Positions 1-11,400 of a stretch of 64,000 nucleotides of DNA are shown piece by piece. A model generated the notes under the pieces. That model ran no database searches and was not told the DNA's origin. It worked only from the letters and a program-made list of their open reading frames with translations. Source of the stretch: Paragordius varius (lineage: Eukaryota; Nematomorpha); the NCBI GenBank assembly GCA_964247055.1, contig OZ176050.1, positions 3,844,001-3,908,000 on the forward strand, written 5' to 3'. How positions within the stretch are numbered: position 1 is the stretch's first letter; every line of letters starts with the position of its first letter. Both the position numbers and the translations under genes were made by a program.

Positions 1-1273
1 AAAACACGATTTTGTGGACTTCTGTTTTTTAAAAAAACCCATTTTTCATACGGGGTGGGCTCGAACTGGGGGCCTATTTCAAAAAAAGGGCGAAGCTATT
101 GTCGGGACATTTATTAATGATTATATTTTTTCGATATTTGGATTTGATTGGGTCTACCGGTTTTCCTGTACCAGATCACAAAGCCAGCATTTTCCATTTT
201 TATAAATATATAGATGAGGATAAATAATGTATTAATATCCATATATCTTTTAACATGCTATACATATGATAGATACTCCTTACTCAGCATCTATCATCAA
301 AGAAACGCTTGACTAAAATTTTTTTCTTTTAACAGGCAATACGAAAAATCTTTCTCGAATTTTTACAGTCTCATACCGTGGGCAAAAAAATACAATCAAA
401 AAAATATTTTTGTGGACTTTGTTTTTTTTGAAAAAAATGGCATTTTACGGGGGGAGCGGGTCAAAAGAGGGCCTAAATCAAAAAAGTGACTCGACTATGT
501 TCGGCGCAATCGAAAATAAGTAAACAAAAATCATATTTGAAATTGAATGGTCCAACACGTTCTCCAAAAAATTGACTTAACCCATTTTTCACACGGGGTG
601 GGCCCAAACTGGGGACCTAATTCCAAAAAAGGGCGAAGCTATTGTCGGGGCATTCATTAATGATTATATTTTTTCGATGTTTGGATTTGAATGGGTTCAC
701 CGGTTTTCCGGAAACAGATCACAAAGTTATATGAAAAATCAGTTTTTAGCGGGTAGCTCCTTACCCAGCAGCTATCATCAAATAAACGGTGGACTAAAAT
801 TTTTGCCTTTTAACAGGGAATACGTGGAATCTTTATTGAATTTTTACGGTCTCATACCTAGGGCGAAAAATCGATTTAGAAAATTATTTTTGTGGACTTT
901 GTTTTTTGAAAAAAATGGCATTTTACGGGGGGAGCGGGTAAAAAGAAAGCCTAAATCAAAAAAGTGGCTCGACTATGTTCGGCGCAATCGAAAATAACTA
1001 AATAAAAATCATATTTAAAATTGAATGGTCCAACACGTTCTCCGGAAAATTGTCTCAAAAACACGATTTTGTGGACTTCTGTTTTCAAAAAAAACCCGTT
1101 TTTCATACGGGGTGGGCCCGAACTGGGGGCCTATTTCAAAAAAAGGGCGAAGCTATTGTCGGGACATTTATTAATGATTATATTTTTTCGATATTTGGAT
1201 TTGATTGGGTCTACCGGTTTTCCTGTACCAGATCACAAAGCCAGCATTTTCCATTTTTATAAATATATAGATT
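1..1273 (+). repeat. Interspersed repeat family R1, copy A (cut by window edge)
   Basis: Contains repeated modules: 1-205, about 545-720 and 1021-1273 share a segment with ACACGGGGTGGGCCCGAACT, a GATTATATTTTTTCGATATT stretch and a tail ending ATAAATATATAGATT. Between them lie other modules containing CGACTATGTTCGGCGCAATC. The same modules recur at 36751-38441, 43193-44426 and 62712-64000. Short open frames recur in the copies, but they lie in different frames relative to neighbouring modules, so I do not call them genes. The 5' head seen in other copies is missing here because the window starts inside the element. No terminal inverted repeat or transposase was seen, so the family is unclassified. 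Confidence 0.8.
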
Positions 1274-1684
1274 TCCAAATGTATAGTGAAAGAAATATAG
1301 TTTAGCATAATAAATGAAACAAATTATAAAAATATAATAGGAAAATGTATAAGTACAAAGGTATATAATGAGTGTTAAATGAAGTATGGAATCTAAAATA
1401 ATCTTTATTTAACTTTAAAAAAATTTGCAATCAATTTGTTGTTAAAACTGCTCTTCAGGTCTGAAAATAAATTAAGGGTTTAAAAACTCCTTTCAAAGGA
1501 GATTAATTTATACTAACATGTCTATTATAAATAAACTTGCGTTATGACTTTTTTTTTAAAACAGCCTAATCACCCAAAATTCAGAGAGTGCTAATATATT
1601 TTAGGCGCTTAGTTTTAGGTTTGAATTATTTAATATGTAGTGGTACAATCTTAAATAAAATAAAAGTTTATAATTCATATGGGA

Positions 1685-1818
1685 ACCAGTAATTAAGGGG
1701 GTGGAACCGGAACCGGGTTGGTTCTTAAACGGTTGGAACCCGAACCCCTTTGGTTCGATCCCAATGGAACCGATTCTTGTTAAAATCCCAGGAACCGGGT
1801 TCCGGTTTCAAGCCCTGA
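1685..1818. repeat. GGAACC-rich element, hAT-like end
   Basis: An island of GGAACC/GGTTCC motifs in AT-rich DNA. It ends in a sequence whose complement begins CAGGGCTTGAAACCGGAACC, similar to the CAGGG ends of hAT elements. A related stretch lies at about 45425-45580 (inside the lipase gene) and a weak one at 33060-33145. Assignment to hAT rests only on this terminal motif. Confidence 0.5.
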
Positions 1819-2204
1819 TAATTTAGTCCCAATTAAATTGCTTGGTAAATTCAAATTTAAACTCCTCGAAAAATTCATTTTCTTTCAAAACAAATTTGCA
1901 TTAAATATGAAATGATTCTATCAATCATGGGGTCGATTCGGCACATTTGAATAAAAATACTGTTAATGGATATTAAAAGGATTTGCCCTGAATGTCTATT
2001 GAAAGAAAGTTGTTAGATTATAGAAAAGATTCCAGGTTAAGGACTCTTCATTCAGCTTTATGAATTTCGATTTGTTTTAATTTTTTGAAAAGCATACCTT
2101 GTATTTAAAATAATATATAACAATTTTTTCAAAGTTGTAAGGTATTTTGAACCATACTGAAACCGATGAAAACTTAAAAGATTAAAAATCTTTTCGATGT
2201 CACC

Positions 2205-2275
2205 ATCAGCAGGGGTGCCCAATACAAATGGCTTCGGGAGTCTCACTTCCAGTTCTATTCAACAGGCCGATTTTT
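2205..2275. mobile_element. hAT-like MITE end, fragment
   Basis: Carries CAGGGGTGCCCAATACAAAT followed by GGCTTCGGGAGTCTCAC. This is close to the terminal sequence of the better preserved element at 11445-11668. The other end was not found, so this is a fragment. Confidence 0.5.
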
Positions 2276-2317
2276 TTTAAAATATAATTAAATGGACATT
2301 AGTCTAATCAACACGCT

Positions 2318-2820
2318 AACAATAGCACCCATTAGGAGAAGAATAGCAATCGGCAAAGCGAATGTGATAAAATACAATAAACTATGGTCATTTCATGATA
2401 TCAAACTTAAAACCAAAATTAGACTACCCAAATTTCTGATCTTGCCAACCATTCTTTAAGCGGCAAGTTGGAAACTAAAGAAGGGATATATAAGATATAT
2501 ATGCTTTCAAAATGCTGGAGAAAATTTCTACAGATCAATTGGAAAGATAAAATTAAAAACACTGAAATCCGCGATAAAATCGAACTTGTAATATTCATAT
2601 AGAGTATATGTCTTAAAATGAAGCTCTCTTAATTCGGCCATCGCTAGAGCCAAAAACTTGGAGTATCAGCTTATGCCAAAGTTGAAGGAAATAGGTGCAA
2701 AATGCGTTAGATTGATAATTCAACTAAAGGAACCAAGCTAACAATGCAACAGTTGATATCCATCACACCTAGCCGTGCATAACTACACTTACGAAATAGC
2801 GACAATCGACCCCGATCATA
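2318..2820 (+). mobile_element. LINE remnant (C-terminal part of ORF2)
   Basis: From 2331 one frame reads IRRRIAIGKANVIKYNKLW, then FHDIKLKTKIRLPKF. A shifted frame then reads CWRKFLQINWKDKIKNTEIR, and further on IDNSTKGTKLTMQQLISIT. These match the order of motifs after the reverse transcriptase domain of non-LTR retrotransposons (the KIRL, CWRR and W-DNI-LTM blocks). Several stops and frame changes show it is dead. Only about 500 bp of the 3' end remains. The clade (RTE-, CR1- or Jockey-like) cannot be fixed from this fragment. Confidence 0.7.
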
Positions 2821-3329
2821 GCTTTATCAACAACAAACATTTTGATAAATTTCTCTGGGAAAAAAATATAATCTCCTTCTAGTTATTGCGTTGCAAAAAT
2901 TTGGCGAATCCAGCCAGATTAAGATAATTTTAAAAATTAGCTAAACATAATAAACAAAGTATTATTTTTCAACTATTTAAGAATAATGTATCGCACAAAT
3001 TATTAACAATAAATAAGAACAAATATATGTTGCTTGATTCAAATTCACATAAGGCACCCAAATATAGATGTAATAAAATATTTCACAAAGAGTGTCTTTA
3101 ATCATCCCTTTACGTGGTTTTAGCATTCACCCATATTAATGTTTCATAAGATTCCAGAATTGTCTTCTAAATAGTATTATTTGGAAACGTATTTTTCATT
3201 GTGAGCCCTACCCTCCTAAAAAAGCTATCACCAATAATTTTACCCTTAAGGAACAAATAAGTAGGAACACATGTTTATCTAAAAATTGTCTTAAACATAT
3301 TTTTGGGAGATATATTTTGAAAGAGTTTT

Positions 3330-5000
3330 AAGAAAGAGGCTAAATACATGAACTAATTTAAAATATGGCTTCCTAGGCCCATACGTTTTCCAAAAAATTG
3401 CTTTAAATTTTAAAAACGCCTATTTTTATACGAGTTGGGGTTAAACTAATAACAACAAAAAATGGCTGTGTCGCCTTTGGAGCATGGTGTTTTCTAAAAT
3501 TCTCATTCTCGCACCAGCGCGGTGATCAACTGAAGGGCTTTTAAAAAATGACATAATCACCTGGACGCATTTGCTAAATATAATTAAAATAGACTCCACG
3601 TTTTCAGAATAATGTTAAAAAAATTTTTCAGGAGGGTGGAGCTAAACTGAGGGCTCTTCCAAAAACAGACTTAATTGAGCGCCTTTGTAAACAAATAAAT
3701 ACCATTCTTAAAATTGGATTAGGACGGGGTAGGCAAAACTGAACGGTTAATTAAAAATGTGCTTCTCAGCACATATAAAATCCTTAAAAGGTCGATTTCG
3801 GAACATAACCCAAAATGGTTTCTAAGCCCACATTCATCATTCTTATAGATATATTAGCTGGTCTGTAACATCGTGTCTCTGAGTTAGTCCGTACAATAAT
3901 TAGTAAATCGGGCTAACAAAAATTTAGGATAAACTGAGCATATAGAAAAATCAATAAAATTTAAACATATTCCACTAAAAAGAATGTGTTTAGCCATCTT
4001 TTACAGGGCTTCTTTAGCCATCTTTTACAGGGCTTCTTACAAAATATCATTAAACAATTGAATTCGATGAGTACACTTTTTCCTGAAAATTGTTTGATTG
4101 ATGTTTGGATATTCCTGCACTAGGCGCCAGAAAGGCGAGCTACGCTTTTAGTTAATTATTCTTATTGATGGGGCTAATGTAAAAAATGATTGAGTCCCAT
4201 TCGGCTCAATCATAAAAAATATTCCGAATTTGTCGGATGGGCCTACAAGTTTTCTGAATTGTTTCTATGCCATTTTATTAACCTTAATTATGGCGTAATT
4301 TTAATCCATATCCATTTAAATATTATACATCTTAAATATAATTAAAATATTAGGCAAAATTTAAAAATATGCTTTTTTACCTAGCTTCAAAAAAAAATTA
4401 ATGATTAGTAAAAATCCTCATTTCAAGCTTCATCGTCGCTATTTTTCTTTGGGTTTTTAAACTCGCTTATAAAACAAGCAGATAAAAGTTTATTATGGTT
4501 AAACAATATGAATAATTAAGTTCGCTTTTGAATAACATTTTACCAGCAAGTTTCCAGCTGTTTGTTTAAATTGTGATTGTGAGGTTTCTAAATCTGGCCT
4601 TCTAGAAGTTATAACCTGTAATAAATAAACCATTTTTGTCTAATACAGTAGAACAGGAAGCGATAATAAATTTTAACCGTAACAACCTTCATAGATAATT
4701 TATATTAAGCTCTGTGATACAAAACTACCTTAAAGTGAAAACATATAAAAATTAAAAAAATGAATAATGGGCGAGGTAATTATATAATGTACTCAGTCAA
4801 ATTCGGCGCATTCGTATAAAACAAAAAACCATGGAAATAAATGGATTTGTACGTTTCCGAAATGTGCTTCAACCTTAAAATTTCAATACCTTGGAATTCA
4901 AATAGGGCCTACATGTTTTTCCCAGGATTGTCTTAAAATTAACTCCCTAAAAACACTTTTATAAATATTTATAATGGACCTGAATATTAAGTCGCAAAAT
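3330..5000 (+). repeat. Degenerate old copies of repeat family R1
   Basis: Decayed versions of R1 modules occur repeatedly: CCCATACGTTTTCC near 3380, GAGTCCCATTCGGCTCAATC near 4193, GGGCCTACAAGTTTTCTGAA near 4240, and CAAATTCGGCGCATTCGTAT near 4798. A 24-bp unit starting TAGCCATCTTTTACAGGGCT is exactly duplicated at 3991-4038. No coding potential was seen. Confidence 0.5.
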
Positions 5001-5147
5001 TTTCAAAAATCAGAGATGATAAAATGTTCAGCATCATTGTTATAAGCAGAAAAAGTCTTTTTATAGCATCTGAAAGCGCTTACGTTTCCAACATGTTTCA
5101 AATTATCATATTCCCCTATTAAACCTGTTTTTGACATCACACTTTAG

Positions 5148-5605
5148 CACAGGGGTGTCCAAAACAAATAGCTTCGCGGGCCGCATTTTTGACTCAAAAA
5201 ACGGCGGTCCGCCTTTGAAAATTATATGGGAATTAACAAATATTTTATGGATTTTATACAGAAAACGACTGTTAAATAATTGCAATAAAATATGCAGATA
5301 ATTTATTTAACAAATATCAATTTTGGTAAAATTTTATCAGTATATTTATTAAAATTGTATATATAATTTTATTTGGTAACTTAATTTTCGCGGGCCGCTC
5401 ATTATATCTCCGGGTTCACAAAATCGACTAGTAAAAATATCCTGATGAAATATCTGAAAAAATCTATCAAAATTATCATGGTGCTTTTGGGCCTTACAAG
5501 TATTCCATATCAGAAAATGGCAAAATTCCCTAAAATATATTTGGTCAAAATGCTTCATTCCATAAATATTAAAATACTCCTAAACTATATAAAAGCAAAA
5601 CAATA
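5148..5605. mobile_element. hAT-like element remnant
   Basis: Begins CACAGGGGTGTCCAAAACAA followed by GCTTCGCGGGCCGC, the signature also seen at 11445-11668. A second GCGGGCCGC block occurs near 5390. The stretch 5430-5600 is similar in reverse orientation to 41750-41990, so the element is composite or related to that repeat. No intact transposase frame is present. Confidence 0.5.
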
Positions 5606-5859
5606 ATGTTATTAAATCATAAATTTTAGATGTAAGTTCCGAGGGTTTCAAAGTTTTGCATCTATCTAAAATAGACAGTTATCTTAAAATATACGTAATA
5701 TGATAATGCGGAATAAAATTAATTATACGCTAAATTTTGATCATTCCGAAAAATTGGATATATTTTTTTAATTTATAGCAAAATTTTGATTGTCAAAATT
5801 TAGCTTATGTTTTAAATTTGTTCAATATTGAAATTTTTATATTTAATTTAAAATTTCGA

Positions 5860-6247
5860 TTCAAATTGGGGTATAGTGACCCCAGACCATATTACTATAC
5901 TTCCTTACTATTTTTTTATAAGTATGATATTTTGGGGAAGTTTTATACCCCCGAGCTTACTTTAGTAAACGATTACTTTGAAAAGTGTTTTGATCAAAAT
6001 TTAATAGTTAAACCCTTTTCTCCTGTATAATAATATAAAAAACTAATATTTTTACAATTCCCTAATTTTTATAGTTCCGAGTTCGGATAACTAAACACGA
6101 ATGATAACATCTGAAAAATCAATAAATATCAAATATTTGCTGGTTTCAACCATAAATATCCATTTATTGCCTAGGGTATTAGCGATTTAACACTTCGATC
6201 AATTAGGGAATTAGTGAGCCCAGACCATATTTTATTAGATATCTAAT
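5860..6247 (+). repeat. Partial ends of TTAA-MITE family T1
   Basis: Two short pieces resemble the left end of family T1: TTCGATTCAAATTGGGGTAT near 5860, and TTAACACTTCGATCAATTAG near 6188. Both keep the motif CCCAGACC a little downstream. They look like truncated or abortive copies next to the fuller ones at 6248-8188. Confidence 0.55.
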
Positions 6248-6775
6248 TTAACACTTGGTTACAACACATTCCTTTTAGTCCTTCGATTCAAATTGGGGTA
6301 GTTATACCCCAGGCCTGTTTAAAAATAAATTCTTTTAAAAATATCGAAGGAATCGAAACCATGGCAATATTTCATACTTATATAACATTAATAAACAGAT
6401 ATAATATAACTTATTTTAAGCTAAAACCGAAAGGTAAAAATTTAGTCAACAGACATGTGTGCAATGGCAAAATTGTAATCTAAAACCGCTCTTTCTAATT
6501 CTATTAATGTTAGATGTAATTTAAATATAAAATTAGCTTTAATTTTACCCTTAAAATTAAATGAAGACGATATTTTGCAAAAATATTGTGAAATAAAAAT
6601 GGCGTCGAAGTAGTTTTACATGGAACTTTTTTTTCAAAGCATAATTTTATTTAGATATTTTGGCATATTTATATAATTTAGGATAAAAGCATAAATTTAA
6701 ATTGAAACCGTTTCCTTCAGTAGTTTTTTAAAAATCCTAACTCAAATTTAGTTTAGATATTATCTAAGTGTTATT
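6248..6775 (-). mobile_element. TTAA-MITE T1 copy, reverse orientation
   Basis: Starts TTAACACTTGGTTACAACAC and contains CCTTCGATTCAAATTGGGGT. It reads as the reverse complement of the copies at 7601-8188 and 56258-56843. It abuts a forward copy (6778-7125), forming an inverted pair. It is non-coding. Confidence 0.7.
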
Positions 6776-6777
6776 TA

Positions 6778-7125
6778 TGCTTTTAACCTAATAAAATTAT
6801 ATAAATAAGCCAAAATAGTTTGAAAGAAATGTCCATGTGAAACTACTTCGACGTCATTTTTACAACATTTTTGCAAAATATCGAGTTTTTTAATTTCGCT
6901 AATATTTATATGATCCACACACCCATGTGATGTCTCTTTTACCTTCAGGTTTTTTCATAAAATAAGTTATATCAAGTTCTTAAATATTTTATTATGTTTT
7001 GGTGCTTCAATGTTATATGATTGCATACTTTTCAATTGATTCTATTTTTTTTAATATATTTTTAATCGACCCCAATTTTAGTCAAAGGTTTTCAATGATT
7101 GTGTTTAATCCCAGTGTTAATAAAA
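6778..7125 (+). mobile_element. TTAA-MITE T1 copy, diverged, forward
   Basis: Shares the internal block GAAACTACTTCGACGTCATT and the AAAATAAGTTATATCAAG block with other T1 copies, but lacks a clean left end. It lies immediately beside the reverse copy, so transcripts across 6248-7125 could fold into a hairpin. Confidence 0.6.
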
Positions 7126-7600
7126 CTTTCCCATTAGATGGGTCCAAAATGAGACCTCACAGCTAAAACATAACTTTATTAAAATACTGTCATGTTTTTA
7201 TATATAGATTAAGATATTGTACTGAGATTTTTTGGAATGTTTTATCTAGCTTTCCCCCAAAAAATTATTTAGCAAAATATGCGCAATTTTTGCCCTATTC
7301 TAATATGGATTAATTACCACAAAAATGGTCAAAATGTTTTATAATACTAGTGCAGCCCCAAATTAAAAGCACCAAGAGAATTTTGATACATTTTTCTGCC
7401 AGAGTTATATTTTACCAGTATGTTTTTTGTGTTACATTATGAATGAATATAATTTGTTCAACGTTTAAAAGCTTAATTTTTGATGATAATAAACTATCAA
7501 TCAAAATTATTTATATAAAATTTAAGCATCTGAAACGAGTAACCCAAATTATAATTTTTAGCAAAAATTCAACAGAAGTCATAAATTGTTAATAAAATAT

Positions 7601-8188
7601 TTAACACTTCGATTCAAATTGGGGTATCTAAATACCCCAGACAAAATTTGAGCTAGGATTTTTATAAAACTATTGAAGGAAACGGTCCCAATTTAAATTT
7701 ATGCTTCTATCCTAATAAGAATTATAAAAATATGCCAAAATATATAAATAAAATTTTGTAATGAAAAAAAAGTTGCATGTCAAACTACTTCGCCGCCATT
7801 TTTATTTTACAAAATTTTTGCAAAATATCGTCATCATTTAATTTTAAGGGTAAAACTAAAGCTAATTTTTATTTATATTACATTTAGCATTGATCGAAAT
7901 AGAAAACGCGATTTATTTTGCATTATTTTTCAATTTTACCATTACACACATGTCACGTTGAAAAAAATTTTACCTTTCGGTTTTAGCTCAAAATAAGTAA
8001 TATCTAGTATTTTTGAATAAAATTTTTTATATATTTCGGTTTATTAATGTTATATAAATGCAAGATTTTGCCATGGTTTCGATTCCTTCCATATTTTTTA
8101 AGAATTTAATTTTTAACCGGCCTGGGGTATTTAACTACCCCAATTTGAATCGAAGGACTAAAATGGATGTGTTGTATCCAAGTGTTAA
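7601..8188 (+). mobile_element. TTAA-MITE T1, near full length
   Basis: Bounded by TTAA on both sides: left end TTAACACTTCGATTCAAATT, right end ATCCAAGTGTTAA. Length is about 588 bp. The inner ends carry CCCC/GGGG palindromes (GGGGTATCTAAATACCCC on the left, GGGGTATTTAACTACCCC on the right). No ORF. TTAA flanks suggest mobilisation by a piggyBac-type transposase, but the terminal bases do not prove the superfamily. Confidence 0.75.
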
Positions 8189-8415
8189 TAAAACATATGT
8201 AAAACATCATATTGGTCAAACCAATTTTTAAATTTTTTTAGTTATTTTGCCTCGCTTGATTACATATATTATACCGCCTATCATTTCAATTTTTTAATTT
8301 ATGTCCTATTATGCTCCAATAAGCAATTATAACCTAAATATAATGAAAATATATCATTATTAATTTTATTGCTAATTACTGGCATAAATTATTATAAACT
8401 AGACTCTTTTTCACA

Positions 8416-11400
8416 ATGACTGAATTAATTAATTCTGTGAATCTGCATTCTCATTATGCTGAACCTAAGGAAGAATTACTTTATTCTAGAAGATTTTCCG
8501 TTCCTTCAATTCGGATAAAACCATATATATCATATCGAAGCACGTCTTTCGACGAAAAAGTTAATAATTCCGATCATGATTTTCTCAATTCATCTCGAAA
8601 TATTTTAACGAAGAAGCAAAATAATTCTGACCAGCCAAATTTATACGATAAGCTAATATTGTCTTCAAAAAGTAAAGGAAATATTTCACCATCACTATTT
8701 GATTCCATACAATTTCCAAGTCTCAATAGAACGAAACATATGGCGACAGATATTTCGAATCAATCTTATCCCACAATTCCTAATCACATTAATAAAAATA
8801 TTAATAAAATGTTTTTAAAGCCAAATTTTGACCATTGCAACAAAATTCTGCTTGCTTCGTTGGAAAAATCCTTGAAGTTTTATATTACGATTTTTAATAT
8901 TTTTTTTTAATTTATTTTAATTTTTTATAATCCATTTGTCTTTTTTCCTAAACAATGAAAGAGATTATAAGTCCAGTTCATCCACTATTTTATATCACCT
9001 ATTTTTTTACCTGTGTCAAATTTAAACAATAATAGTATTTTTATGAAAATATTTTCTTTGTTTTTATATAATATTACTTAATATGTTTATAGAAATGTAA
9101 TTTTTAAAGCTTAACATTTTACCAAAAACCACTTGAGTTTATCAGCACATAAAAAGCCATCTATAATTAATTATATTTTGACCTTTCTAGTATATTTTGT
9201 GAAAGTATTTTGGCCATTTTTGTCTTTTTTTCATACTAAACATTAAAATTTTTTATACACATATATTTTATATAATTTTATTTCTATTCTTTCATTTTTT
9301 ACACATTGCTGTATTAAAATGTTTGGTACATATTGATTTTTTAAGGTGGGGCTTGGTTCTCTATCTTTTCTCTTATAAACATCTTTTTTTAGCAGGCCAA
9401 AAAATCAATTGTTGTGTTGTTTTTGACTCAATACATATCTCCGAAGAATTTTATAGCGTTTTTAAGTCCTTACGACGAATTCTTTAAAAATATCCTTTGA
9501 CGGTTTCTGTGTTTTAAAATAAAAATTGCAAATATACTTAAATAAATTTAATTTCTTTATTAGTCATTAAAGAGAAAGATTATGTAATTTCGTTAGGCGG
9601 CTCGCTATCTCAAATATTCTGGGAAAAAAGCTGTGTTTTTTATATATTTCTTTTTAATTAATATTTTAAGATGATTTTTTTATTACCTATTATAATTAAG
9701 AGTGTATCATTATCCTATTTACATACATTACCCCCTCAATAATTTGTTATATAATTTATGGTTTTATAATACAAATTAATGTCAAATTAGGGCGTATATT
9801 GACGGGAGGGTTAAAGATTAGCTTAAATTAATTAACTATTATTACTGGTGAATTAAATTTAATTGCTTTATTTACTATATATTTATAATGTAAAATGAAA
9901 ATTATGAAGTTTTTTCAATCATGAATTTTTTAAAAATTTAAATATTGAAAAGGCTATTTACCTCTTATTTTGTCATAATTTGATTTAAATATTCGATTCA
10001 AATGGTTTATAACTGTAGTAAAAAATCAAAAAAGATAAATATAAAAACTTTTATTCAGCAAAATTATCGCTATTTAAATTTCCAAAAAACATGCTCTAAA
10101 ACAGTTATTACAGGCGTGGACCTATAAAGATAAATACCTGAAACTAAACCTTGTTTTTTTAATTGCCAGATTTTAATGTGTTTGAATCCTAGCTTTTATA
10201 TTATCTCAATTTTATTTCAAGAAACCAATAATATTTTATTATTAAATATATTTAAATTAGTAATGCTACATAAAATTAATTAAAATTTGCTAAAATATTT
10301 TTTTGTTTGTTTTTCTTATAAAACGTACACACACACTTAATTACCTGCTTGAATTTAATTGTTTTATTTGCTAATAACTTTCTTTTCTTTGCCGAGAGAT
10401 GCTGCGAAAATATAATTAACAAAAGTTCAAACAAAGCATACAAAAGTGACGGCACACTATATTTTTATACAGTAGTGTATGGCATAAAACAATATTAGTC
10501 CATAAAAGAATAAAAAATGTTATGTGTATATACAATTAGGCTTGCTTTTTTAAAAATACATTGTTTTTTATTCTTTTATGGACTAATATTGTTTTATGCC
10601 ATACGCTACTGTACACCACTATTACTATTATGAACTACCATAAAAAATTTTTTTAGTCTATAATATAAATTATATTTTTCTCTAGATTGCTTTTAAGCCG
10701 ATAGAGTATGTGACAAATGTCACAAATTTGTCAAAATATTTTACGTTTCTTTACACCTAATAAAGAATTTATATATTTACATATATATATATATATATAA
10801 TCTAAAATTTATCTCTTTGTGCATAGATATTTAAAAAAACATTTTTTTAGCTTAAAGTTATGTTTTATAATGTGTTATTTCAAAGGCGTAAAAATTTTGA
10901 TTATCAGATCAGATTTTGAGTAATTGAATTTAATATTTATTTTTGTTTTTCATTAATTTAGTCGAGAAGATTACATTGACATTTTCATTGTTCTATCACA
11001 ACGCATTTTTATGCACGACAACCAAATAAAATTGCTATCATATTTTTTGTGTAATTTGTGAATTATTTATATCTACAAAAAATTAATTTTGTAAATTTTT
11101 ACAAATTTGCATAAATATATTTTATAAACTAATTTAATATGAAAAAAATTAACAGTTATATAAGTTTTCTTAAAATTTTTCAATAAATCAACCAATTTTT
11201 AGTAAAATTTCACATTAACCAAAAATTTTAGTGAAGCTGGAATTATACATTTTGTTCGCTATAGAATATTATTGTTGATAAAAATAAATCAAAAGATTTA
11301 CCCAAAAACGATTATCATTGATTTTTTTCAATTTGTTTTCATTATTTTTAATGCCAAACTTTGGGAACATAGTTTGTATATTATTTCTTCTCTTTCATGA

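Noticed and set aside
1021-1305. Recurrent open frames in R1 modules, also at 14-205, 44178-44423 and 63075-63443
   Set aside because: They appear in several frames of the same repeated DNA and are conserved as sequence, not as codons; no initiator-to-stop structure is preserved between copies.
8416-8910. Treating the first exon of the large gene as a complete 164-aa protein
   Set aside because: The last 11 codons are low-complexity A/T, while a donor at 8877 gives the exact phase needed by the exon at 13474; the spliced reading is preferred, though not certain.
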